Part shown: positions 25,964 through 35,500 of the stretch, one piece after another
Position numbering within the stretch: position 1 is the stretch's first letter
Layout of the letters: each line of letters opens with the position of its first letter
Assembly: GCF_014701095.1 (NCBI RefSeq)
Contig: NZ_AP023439.1
Coordinates: forward strand, 5,692,001-5,756,000
Direction of reading: 5' to 3'
Length of the DNA: 64,000 nt
Origin: Streptomyces tuirus
GTDB taxonomy: Bacteria > Actinomycetota > Actinomycetes > Streptomycetales > Streptomycetaceae
The notes under the pieces: model-generated
What the model was told of the DNA's origin: nothing
Databases searched by the model: none
The model's input: the letters and a program-made list of their open reading frames with translations, nothing else
Program-made: the position numbers and the translations under genes

Positions 25964-28900
25964 CAGTTCCCCTCCAACTTCTTGATGAGTTCAGGCACGT
26001 TTACGGCGTCGGCCTGTGCCACGTACCAGCCCTCACGCTCGAATGCTGCGTCTCGTTCCTCGTCTGCGTCGATGAAGATCGCGACCTTCTCGTCTTCCCA
26101 GGCCAGCTCGGCCAGCAGTGCCTGGTCTCCGTACTCGAAGCCGACCTCCGGCACGTCGATGCGGCCGCCTCGGGCTTCCTCGACGAGTGCGAGCAGGACG
26201 TCCTCGACCTTGCTCGAGGCCCATTCGAAAGTCTCGGCCCACCTGGGCGGTAGCGGTGGCGGGGCCCCTCCCTCCGTGGGCAGGGCGCTGGTCAGCAGGG
26301 CCATGGTGTGCGGGTCCACCTGAGCGCTGGTGGAGACCGCGATCTGGTGGAAGGAGCAGGGCAGTTCATCGCTGGCGGTGGACTGGAGGAACTGCAGAAG
26401 GTTGGACCAGCGCAGCCAGTCCGCCCAGCGGTTCCTGTGGTCCTCGTCCGCGACGGCGTCCGTGCGATCGTCGAGTACGGCCAGAGCAGACCAGGCCCGC
26501 ATGCCCGGCTGCCCCGTTCGCGGTTCGGGGCGGCGGTCCAGTAGACCCGTGATCCGCGCCTGACCTGGGGTTCGGGCGTCGAAGGCGACCGCCTCGGTGG
26601 CATGGGGCGCTGTGGGCAGGGCTGTGCCGCGCAGAATGTCCGGGAGGGCTCGTCCGATCTCCTCGCGGTCCACCGGCTGTGGACGTGTCACCGCTCCGAA
26701 GCCGCCCAGCAGGCCAGCTGCCCGCCGCCCCCATTTGGCCCGGTCGGGGTCGGCGAGGAACTCCAGCAGGGTCTCTACAGGATTACGCAGGACCGGGTCG
26801 AGGGTGTCGTCGGGCCGGGCTTCGCCGACCAGGCTCAGGTGGATCTGCCGGGCGAGTCCCAGCGCCCCCTCCGTGTGCAGGGGCGGTGCGGAAGTGCGGA
26901 CCTTCTGCCCTTGAACGGCACCGCTGACGGCCGTCGCCCATGCCATGACGTCGTCCCAGGTCAGCTGCCAGACCAGGATGCCTTCGGCTCTCAGGGCCGC
27001 CCGCTTCGCGGCGTCGTCGGCGATGCGGTTGACACGTTCGCTGGCGTGGAAGGCGAAACCGTCGAGGAAAACAGCGACGCGCTCGGTGGGGCCGTCGGTG
27101 CGTTCCAGAAGGAAGTCGGGTTCACAGGGCACCGCGGTGTTCATTCTTACGTGGTCCTGCATGCGCCAGCGCGTAGTGGTGGCAGCGCAGGTGAAGCGCA
27201 GTTCATGCTCGATGCCGCGCTGGCCGGCCTTGGCGGTGACCGATCCGTCTTCCTCTTCGCGGCGGCCCCAGGTGACCAGCGTGCGGACGAACCGGTCCTC
27301 CAGCTCGCTCTCGACGAGCTGGTCGATGCGGACACCGGAGAGCGTGTCGACCTTCTCGACGTCCCAGTCCTTGAGGATCTCGTCTAGGAGTTCCTTGGCG
27401 ATGCGGAGCGAGACGTGCGGAAGCTCGCTGCTGGTGACGTGGGGCAGCAAACAGCGGTGGCAGGGGGTGCGCTGGTCCTCCTTCTGGCAGGGACACTCCC
27501 GAAGGGCCGTCTGCGCGAGAGTCAGGACGCGGTGCAGCACCTCGGCGTCCGCAAGGTGTTCTAGGTAGCCCGTGCCGCCGGGCATGGAGTCGTGCAGGAC
27601 AAGAAAGCGCCTACGTAGTTCGTGGCTGTCGCCGGGCATGCTGTCGGTGACCACGCGGATGTGGTCGGGGGCTCCGCCGAAGTGCTTGGTGATGCCCAGG
27701 AGCAGGGCCGCCTTGAAGGAGACGAGGCGCTCGGCGAGGTCCATCGTGGAGACGGGCAGCAGGATGCGCAGGGCCTGCGTGGTCAACTCATGAGCCAGGA
27801 GGAGCTTCTCCGCCGGCTCATGGTTCACGCCGTCGTCGCGGTGGGAGCACCAGTACGCGTGGCGGGTGCCGATGCGCTGAGCCGAGGGGTCCCATGCCTG
27901 CGGGTGCACGCCGCGGACCGCGCCGCACTCCAGGCAGGTCTCGAAGCCGGGAGCCTGGATCTCGTCGCCGCGGATCACATGGGTCGAGCCCGGGGCGGCC
28001 GACGGCCCCAGGTTGATAGTGCGGATGGTGGCCACACGAGCGAACTCGACCCCGAAGGGCGGAACCTTCTCTTTCTTGTTCTTGCTGATGCGTCGCCAGG
28101 CCCTCAGTCCCTGGGCCTGGTCCTTGTCGATATCGACCAGGGCGATCACATCGAACTGCCTGCGTTCCCGCTCGTCCCGCTCGTCGGTGAGGCGTGCATC
28201 CTCGCGCCGCTCACGGGCCACTACCCGCTCGGGCACCAGCACCTTGTGGACGGCTCCCGGGTCGGCGATCTGCGGGGCTTTACAGCGTGGACAGGCGGTG
28301 ATTTCCAGGCCGGTCTCCTCCGTGGCCACGAATCCGCACTCGGGGCAGAATCTCCACAGCGCGTACGGGTCCTCGCCGCCTCCGACGCCGGTGCCCAGGT
28401 CCACGCCGTTGACGATGAACTTGTAGCCGTCGGTGTGGAAGATGTTGCCGGGGGCGAGTTCGGTCAGCGCGAGGCGTGAGCCGCGCCCGTAGTCGGCAGC
28501 GCTCTCGTCGAACTCGCCGTCGCTGTTCCGCCACCACAAGGTGGCATCCAGCACGGTCGCGTCGTCGTGGAGGGTGTAGTTGGGCAGGAGGCCCAGCCGC
28601 ACCAGCGCGTTTATCGAGTTCTCCGAGACCAGGTCGTCGCGCCGCTTGCGTACGGTGCGCTGTTCGGCGAAGAGCTGACGCCGTTGCTTGTCCCGTTCCG
28701 GGTCTCCCGAGACGGACGCCAGGGCGTCGAAGGCCCGGCCGATCTGTCGCATCCTCGCGCGTAGCGCCGCCACTCGCTTGTTCCATGCGCTCGCGGCGGC
28801 CCCGACGGTCTCCTCCAGCTCCTGTGCCGCGAAGACCTGCACGCCCTGGCGGGCCTCCTCGCTCATGGCGGGGAAGAGTTTGATGAACGCGGCGGACAAC

Positions 28901-31900
28901 TGGGCATGGCGGGCGGTCGCAACGTCGAGGAAGCGGCGGAACCACCCGTCCGCGGCCAGCCCCGGTCCGTAGAGCTCACCGATACGTGGTGGCATGGGGC
29001 GCTCAGGGATTGCCGTGCCTTCCCACAGGGTGCGATCGGCAGCTCGGTCGAAGAGGAAGGCCAGGTACTGGCGGCGAAGGATCTCGGAGGCGTCCAGGTA
29101 GCAGTCTGGCGGAATGATCCGGCCGGCCAGCATGTGCTCCGGGGCGTGCAGGTAGTAGTGGTTACGGTTGCCTCGTGGGACGAAGCTGACGGCCAGGGAG
29201 TTGCCAGTGCTGCGTCCGGCTCGGCCGATTCGCTGCGCGTAGTTGGCGGGTCCGGGCGGCATGGAGGCCAGCACCACGGCCGACAGGTCGCCGATGTCGA
29301 TGCCGAGTTCGAGGGTGGGCGTGCAGGTGAGCACGTTGGGGTCGAACGCCGAGGTCCGGTTCTTGAACGCTGCCTCGACCTGCTCACGCCGCTCCCGGCT
29401 CAGCGCACCGGTGTGCTCGGCGGTCAACACGTGGCCCGGACGGTCGACGGTGTACAGCCGCCGGTAGTAGTCGGCCGTGTAGTCGCGGTCATCCTCGACG
29501 AACTGGCCCGAGCAGCGGAACCGCAGGCACGCGGTGCCCAGCCACTGCTCACGCCGGCCCGGCGGCACGGTCTGCCGCCAGGTGCAGGTGTCGCAACGCA
29601 CACCGCACGCGTTGACACCGTCCTCGTCGGGTGAGGCGGCGTCGTCGATGCGGTAGACGAGGACGTTGCGAGGCTTGAGGGCGTAGACGAGCGCGCCGCC
29701 CTCAGCGTGATAGGTAGCCAGGATGTCGTGCTGGGCAAGCAGCTTCATGGCCAGTTCGGTCACTGCGCGGGCCTCGCGCCGGTCGCAGCCCAGGGTGCGG
29801 TGGCCCCAGTCCGCGAACCAGGTGTTGTCTCGGATGAGGGAGTCGAAGCCGGTGGTGCGGATGCCGCCGGACACCGGGAAAGCGGGTGCGGCAAGGCCGC
29901 GCGGGAAGGCCGGCATGCCAGTGGGACGACCACCCCAGATCGGCCAGCGCCGCGCGCCCGCCTGGCGGATGTACTCCTGCAGCCAGGGGTGGAACAGGGC
30001 TCCACGCAACCGCAGCCGCTCGGCCAGGCCGCGCAGGAAGACCTCGTACGCCGTGTCGTCGGTTGGCAAGGAGATCTGACCGGGCAGCCGCTGATGCCGC
30101 TCTCTCAACTCCGCGCACAGCTGGGGTAGTTCCTTGAGGTCGACCTCGACAGCCGCGGTACGGGTCAGCTCCAGTGTGCGGCCCAGACGGGAGCGCAGGC
30201 CGAACTCCAGCAGAGTCTGGAAGACCAGGCGGCTGTGGAGCATCTCCGCACCGGCGTCGCTGAAGCTGTTCGACTCGTCCAGCAGGGTCTGGATGTCCGG
30301 GTTCTCGCGGAGGTCGGGGGGAACGATCGAGGCGAGCTCTTCGCGCTTTCCGCCACCGGCGGCCATGACAACGGCCTCGGCGGCATCCGCCGCGAGATGG
30401 TGCACGGCGATCGGCGCTCCCGGCGTGAGGTGCTTGGCGAGAAGTCCTCGAAGGGTGAAGCCGAAACTGCGGTTGGCGATGAACGCGGCCCGGTGGGTCG
30501 CGTCCTGCACCGCGTCGGTGAACACGAGCAGCTTCCGCTCGTTCTTCGCCAGTCCCCGCTCCGAGAACATCTGCGTGGTGGCGACCGATGCGAGGGTGGC
30601 CGTGCCCGCGCCGAGGAAGCGCATGCCGTCGCCCAGCCCACACGAAGGGCACTCGTCGTCGCTGTTGGCGGGCAGCGGCCCCTGCGGAGTGATGACCGCG
30701 ACGGTGTCCTGCGCCGGGTTGGTCGACAAGCGTTCGTTCTCCGCGTGCAGGTGCAGCACCGGGTACTCGTCCGGCCTGGCCCGCAGCATCCAGCGCACAG
30801 GTCGCTTCTTCTGCGCCGCGGCCTTGTAGATCTCCAGCGTGTTCGTCTTGAGCTGCTGCCACTCCAGTTCGGTGGACAGCGCAGCCCAGCCCGATCGCCC
30901 GCAGTGACGGCAGTAGATCGCCGGGAGGTGACGCCGGTACGGCGGCCCAACGGGGCGACGCGACGCGTCCTCCCGATCGCCGATCTCGCCGGCGCTGTCG
31001 ACCTCCGCCGGCTGGTAGATCGCGAGGTTGGCCGGGTTCGGGCGTGAATCACCCGTCGGACCGTCGTCGTCGTACCAGCGGAAGTGCGGCTCAGCGGTCG
31101 CCGCCCGAATGACGCGCCGGACCTCACGCACCCACAGCTGCGCCTCAACACGCAGGAATGGACCGGGCTTTCCCGTGACGGGATGCGGAGTACGAGCGTG
31201 CGAAATCAGCGCGAGGATCCGCGCGAAGGCGAGCTCCAGAACGCCCGGGTCGCTTCGGGCCGCCTCGTCCCACGCCGGACCGCCGCCGCGCTGCGCGAAC
31301 TCCCTAGCGATCTCCGGAACGGTCACCGGTGTATTGCCGGCGACGTCGAGAATCGCCTTGACCAGGATGTGCTGCCGCAGCTTGGCCCCAACGTGCAGCG
31401 GATCGGATATCGGCTGGCCGAGCATGAGCCGTGCCAGCTCTACGAGGGCTGATTCGTCGTCCAGCGGATCGGGCAACCCGGCCAAGGCTGCGGGTGCCGG
31501 GGCGGGAAGCAGGAAGTCCGGCTCGTCCACCACTTCCTTGGGCAGCAGCCGGTCCTCACCGACGAGCGCGGCATCCGGGAACGGGGTGCCGAAGACCTTC
31601 TCCGCGAACTGCAGCAGCAGTTCACGGTCCGACCGCTCAGGCCCCTCCGAGACCGGCCCGTCGGGCACGCTCCCGCCCAGCGTCGCCGACGTCGCCACCG
31701 GCGTGATGTCGCCGAGCGGACGCCCCTCACGTGCCGCCCCGGTCGCCGCCCCGAGACGGCGCAGCAGCATGGCGACGTCGGTGCCCTGGGCGCCGTCGTA
31801 AGTGTGGAACTCATCGAGGACGACGTACGCCAAGGAATCGGACTGCCACAGCGGAACATCCGGAATCCGCTGCAGCAGCAGGTCGAGCATCTTGTAGTTC

Positions 31901-32571
31901 GTGAGCAGGATGTCCGGTGGGTCAGCCCGGATCGCTTCCCGGTCGGTGATCAGCTTCTTGACCGTCGGGTCGCCAGCGAGGGACGTCGATCCAGTGTCAC
32001 GACCGTACGAGCCGGGCTCGTTCTCGTCCTCGTCCGAGGCCGATCGGGGCCCGGAGGCACCGCCGATGTAGATGCCGGCCGTGACGTCCTTCAGCGCCTC
32101 CTCGGTGGCGAGGAAGTCGTCGATACGACGCGCCTGGTCGTCGGCCAGGGCGTTCATCGGGTACAGCAGCAGGGCCTTCACACCCCGCTGTCCTGCGGCC
32201 CGAGCCCGCGCGCAGTGGTCCAGGATCGGCACCAGGAACGACTCGGTCTTACCCGACCCGGTACCCGTCGTGACGATGGTGGGTTCCGGCTGCCGCCCTC
32301 CCTTCGACGACAGCCGTTGCCAGGCGGCAGCTTGGTGGGTGTATGGCGTGAACTCGTCCGGGTGCCAGTCGAGTGCCGCCTCCCATCCCTTCTTGGCCTC
32401 GCGGAAGGGGGTCCGGACACGGAGATACGGCCCACGGAACAGTCGGCTCCCCGGGCGCTCCAGGAATGCGTCAAGTTCCTCGCGCACGTCATCGTCGGCG
32501 AGCGCGAAACTCGTCGTCAGGTAGGTGGCCAGGGCTCGACGCAGATCCTCGGCAACCAGAGAGGGCAGCAT
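25963..32571 (-). CDS. Giant DUF1998 helicase (YprA/MrfA, DrmA-DrmB, DruE-like) with Vsr-like C-terminal segment
   Basis: A 2202-residue protein. The SF2 helicase part has Walker A TGTGSGKTE at 102-110, a DEFH box (VVLDEFHTYDG) near 250, motif III VATSATLGG, and motif VI QRIGRAGRS near 1110; the two RecA halves are far apart. A zinc-ribbon pair CPECGF...CPRCKAP and further Cys/His sites follow, then the DUF1998 hallmark CPCQKEDQRTPCHRCLLPH near 1690-1710. Near 1815-1875, PDFLLERTDGPTERVAVFLD followed by GFAFHA and a downstream Lys/Arg-rich helix resembles Vsr/DUF559-type nucleases. The size and domains recall Druantia DruE and a DrmA+DrmB fusion. It starts 9 bp after the methylase stop, so the two are co-transcribed. 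Confidence 0.88.
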   Translation of the reverse strand: MLPSLVAEDLRRALATYLTTSFALADDDVREELDAFLERPGSRLFRGPYLRVRTPFREAKKGWEAALDWHPDEFTPYTHQAAAWQRLSSKGGRQPEPTIVTTGTGSGKTESFLVPILDHCARARAAGQRGVKALLLYPMNALADDQARRIDDFLATEEALKDVTAGIYIGGASGPRSASDEDENEPGSYGRDTGSTSLAGDPTVKKLITDREAIRADPPDILLTNYKMLDLLLQRIPDVPLWQSDSLAYVVLDEFHTYDGAQGTDVAMLLRRLGAATGAAREGRPLGDITPVATSATLGGSVPDGPVSEGPERSDRELLLQFAEKVFGTPFPDAALVGEDRLLPKEVVDEPDFLLPAPAPAALAGLPDPLDDESALVELARLMLGQPISDPLHVGAKLRQHILVKAILDVAGNTPVTVPEIAREFAQRGGGPAWDEAARSDPGVLELAFARILALISHARTPHPVTGKPGPFLRVEAQLWVREVRRVIRAATAEPHFRWYDDDGPTGDSRPNPANLAIYQPAEVDSAGEIGDREDASRRPVGPPYRRHLPAIYCRHCGRSGWAALSTELEWQQLKTNTLEIYKAAAQKKRPVRWMLRARPDEYPVLHLHAENERLSTNPAQDTVAVITPQGPLPANSDDECPSCGLGDGMRFLGAGTATLASVATTQMFSERGLAKNERKLLVFTDAVQDATHRAAFIANRSFGFTLRGLLAKHLTPGAPIAVHHLAADAAEAVVMAAGGGKREELASIVPPDLRENPDIQTLLDESNSFSDAGAEMLHSRLVFQTLLEFGLRSRLGRTLELTRTAAVEVDLKELPQLCAELRERHQRLPGQISLPTDDTAYEVFLRGLAERLRLRGALFHPWLQEYIRQAGARRWPIWGGRPTGMPAFPRGLAAPAFPVSGGIRTTGFDSLIRDNTWFADWGHRTLGCDRREARAVTELAMKLLAQHDILATYHAEGGALVYALKPRNVLVYRIDDAASPDEDGVNACGVRCDTCTWRQTVPPGRREQWLGTACLRFRCSGQFVEDDRDYTADYYRRLYTVDRPGHVLTAEHTGALSRERREQVEAAFKNRTSAFDPNVLTCTPTLELGIDIGDLSAVVLASMPPGPANYAQRIGRAGRSTGNSLAVSFVPRGNRNHYYLHAPEHMLAGRIIPPDCYLDASEILRRQYLAFLFDRAADRTLWEGTAIPERPMPPRIGELYGPGLAADGWFRRFLDVATARHAQLSAAFIKLFPAMSEEARQGVQVFAAQELEETVGAAASAWNKRVAALRARMRQIGRAFDALASVSGDPERDKQRRQLFAEQRTVRKRRDDLVSENSINALVRLGLLPNYTLHDDATVLDATLWWRNSDGEFDESAADYGRGSRLALTELAPGNIFHTDGYKFIVNGVDLGTGVGGGEDPYALWRFCPECGFVATEETGLEITACPRCKAPQIADPGAVHKVLVPERVVARERREDARLTDERDERERRQFDVIALVDIDKDQAQGLRAWRRISKNKKEKVPPFGVEFARVATIRTINLGPSAAPGSTHVIRGDEIQAPGFETCLECGAVRGVHPQAWDPSAQRIGTRHAYWCSHRDDGVNHEPAEKLLLAHELTTQALRILLPVSTMDLAERLVSFKAALLLGITKHFGGAPDHIRVVTDSMPGDSHELRRRFLVLHDSMPGGTGYLEHLADAEVLHRVLTLAQTALRECPCQKEDQRTPCHRCLLPHVTSSELPHVSLRIAKELLDEILKDWDVEKVDTLSGVRIDQLVESELEDRFVRTLVTWGRREEEDGSVTAKAGQRGIEHELRFTCAATTTRWRMQDHVRMNTAVPCEPDFLLERTDGPTERVAVFLDGFAFHASERVNRIADDAAKRAALRAEGILVWQLTWDDVMAWATAVSGAVQGQKVRTSAPPLHTEGALGLARQIHLSLVGEARPDDTLDPVLRNPVETLLEFLADPDRAKWGRRAAGLLGGFGAVTRPQPVDREEIGRALPDILRGTALPTAPHATEAVAFDARTPGQARITGLLDRRPEPRTGQPGMRAWSALAVLDDRTDAVADEDHRNRWADWLRWSNLLQFLQSTASDELPCSFHQIAVSTSAQVDPHTMALLTSALPTEGGAPPPLPPRWAETFEWASSKVEDVLLALVEEARGGRIDVPEVGFEYGDQALLAELAWEDEKVAIFIDADEERDAAFEREGWYVAQADAVNVPELIKKLEGN

Positions 32572-32580
32572 GACGGCGGC

Positions 32581-35500
32581 TTACCTGCTTTCTGCTGGAA
32601 CGTCGGAAGGAGCCTGCTCGGTTTCGGCCTTGCCGAGGAGGTTTCCGTGATCCCCGTGCTCAGCGGCATACGCGGCATAGTCCCCATACTCACCAGCAAG
32701 CAACCGGGCCGTGAAGTCTGCATGTGCCCGGGTCATCTCGGCCTCACGGTCAGGCTTCACCCAGCCCTCGGGCACTTCGGGAGCCGAATCTCCAGCGCGG
32801 GCAGCCTTGACCCACGCCTTCGCAAATTCTGTTTCTTCGGGAGTCTGCCGGATACCGACGTTATAGGCATGTGCTGTATCCGCAACCTTGTGACCGTCCG
32901 GCGCAAAGAAGCTCTCCCACTCGTACATGCGAAGGGTGTCGAACTGCGAACGGTACATCGCGCAGAGCTGCTCCGCGCTTAGGCCAAGCATAATGGCAGC
33001 GAGAGCGTCGATTTCAACAAGAGCTCGCCTGCGCTCAAATTCTGTACGCAGCGGCGTGCCCACAGACCACGTCCGCTCAACAGCTCCAATCTGCTTCCCC
33101 CGATTCTCCGAGGAAGTCCACCGGTCCTTAAGCCACTTTGCATCGAATAGTCTTTCCCAAAGCGGTGAGTACTCGCGGATCAGACAGTTGAGCCGAAGCG
33201 CTCGGAGCAAGAGCGGCACAGACAACGGATGTGAGTGCGGCGCAGGGAATAGACTGACAAGGTCATCTGACAGATTTCTCTTGCCCACCACCTTGACGAA
33301 ATAGTCAAATACGATACTTGCCCATAGACCGGAGGCAGCGACCGTACCCCTTTCGGAGCTTAGTGCCATCGTGCACGTGCCGTCTGTGTGCGTAGGCCCC
33401 GGAGGAATAATTGCTGCATTCAGCGTTCTCTCTGTGGCAGGGTCCACCATCCGCCGCCACGCCAGACGGAAGAATTCCCTTGAGCTGCGGCCGTCCCAAG
33501 TTCCCGTATGCAACTCGAATACATCAGGCTCACAGTCCCGCACATAGTTCGTTCGCGGAATTACGGTTTCCGGGAGATCTTCAAGCGACCAAGGTGAATA
33601 ATCCCCCTTGCTCTTACAGTTCTCGTTGGGCTGTCTGGCGAAGGGGGTCGCTACACCAAAATGCGGCCCTTGCAGAATAACTTCTTCCCATGATTCCGGA
33701 ATATGAGTACGCCGCAGAACGGGGCCATCTTCCCGAACGGATGAGGTCCACCAGAATGTCTTACCAAGCCGCTCAGGGAAGAGTGAAAGCTGCCGGATAG
33801 CATCATTCTCATCGACAGTAAGGGGACGCAGCATGCGCGCATGGAGTGCCGGCACTCCACTATCCTCGATAAGATCGGCCCAAGACCTGAGCATGTCGAG
33901 AGTAACATGCACAGCCCTCTTGGAGTGAGCACGCAAGTCCCAGCCGCCAGATTCAAATCTCCGCCCTGGAACCTCCCCGCTTCCGTCATGCTCCAACGAC
34001 TTCTCAGCCGTCGCTGGATGAAAGAGCCCAGACATGCTAATGAAGCCCACATCAGACGGAGCAGCATACACATAGATACCGTAATCCCGCGTATGCATGA
34101 TCTCGAAGAGCTCCAACTCATTTCGGAACTGGAAATGCCTTCGCAATCTACGGTACGCCGCGGCGCGAAGCGAACCACCCTTCGGGTTCTTGAAATGAGT
34201 GTCTGGGTGAATCAACCCGGAAACCCCGCAAGGGTGCCCATTACGCCAGGCTTGTTCCATGAAGTTGAGGTATAGATTGTTTTGATACCCGGCAAGAATT
34301 GGATGCTCCACGGGGGAACCCAGATGGGCGTTCATGCCAGCCCACGAATTCAAGTCGGACAGGTACCTCTTGCGATCGTTTTCATTCCTCAAGATTCTCA
34401 AACGACGCTCAGAGAACACATCCATAGGAGCGCCGTCCAGGATAAACCACGGGTCGTACTCAGCAAGAGCAAGAGGGTCGTCCCACTTCGGCTGATGCCA
34501 TGGTGGATTCCCAACCTGCAGGTCAAAGCCTCCACGTTCAAAGATATGGGCAAATTCCAGGCCCCAATGGAAAAACCCTTCGCGGCGGGCGATCGCATCT
34601 ACCTCGCTGAGCCATGGGAAGCGAAGCGTCACTGTCAGCATGTCCGCACATTGGTTCATTGTGCGGTCCAGTTCGTCATCGATGGCGAGTTGCTCGAAGG
34701 CCCCGGTATCGCCGAAGAGCCCAAGCCTGTCTTCGAGCCCTGCTCTGTTGGAACCAGACTTGAGCGACTTGGCTTTCACTTTGGCGGGAGGCACACCAAG
34801 GACAGCCTCACAGAACTCCAGCCATTCCTCAAAGGTGGGCGGTTCAGGCGTGTTCGGTTGCCCCACGGGCCAGAACCAGAACGAACACCATGCGTCCATG
34901 ACCAGCTTCAGCCGCCCACGCGGAGCGTCCGGCTGCTGGAGTGCCTGCTCGACCTGCTCGCGTGAGACGGCGCCCGATGACCGCGGCAGAGGTCGCTCCT
35001 CGTCGACTTCCCAGACGTCGATGTCCCGGCGGACCTCGGCCTCCGACACAACAAGTCGACGCTTGGTTAGCTCCCACAGTCTCTCGACGCGCGTCGAGAG
35101 AGCCAGCAACCGCTTTGTCTGCGTCACCGATGGAGGGGCCGCCACCTTCTTGCGCCACTCAGCAAGTTGGTCGCGCTCGTCCGGAACCAGTTCCCTTGCC
35201 TGCTTGGCTTCCGCGACCGCGCCCCAGCCTTTCGCTGGAAGGAGGAAGTGGTGGATCTCCTCGCCTACACGTAGGGCACCGTCCTCAACTCCCTCTCGGA
35301 GCGGCCGATCGGTCGGCACTGTGGTCAGCCATGCCTTCCGCTTCAGCACTTCCTTCTTGTACACCGCGCGTCGGGCGCCGATTAGGGAGTTGCCGCGTCG
35401 CAGGTGCAGGCCAAACCACGGAGCCTTTAGGCCCTCATGCATCGCGTTGAGCCACAGCGACACCTCAGCCAATTCGACGGCGGTCTGGTTGAGGTCCACG

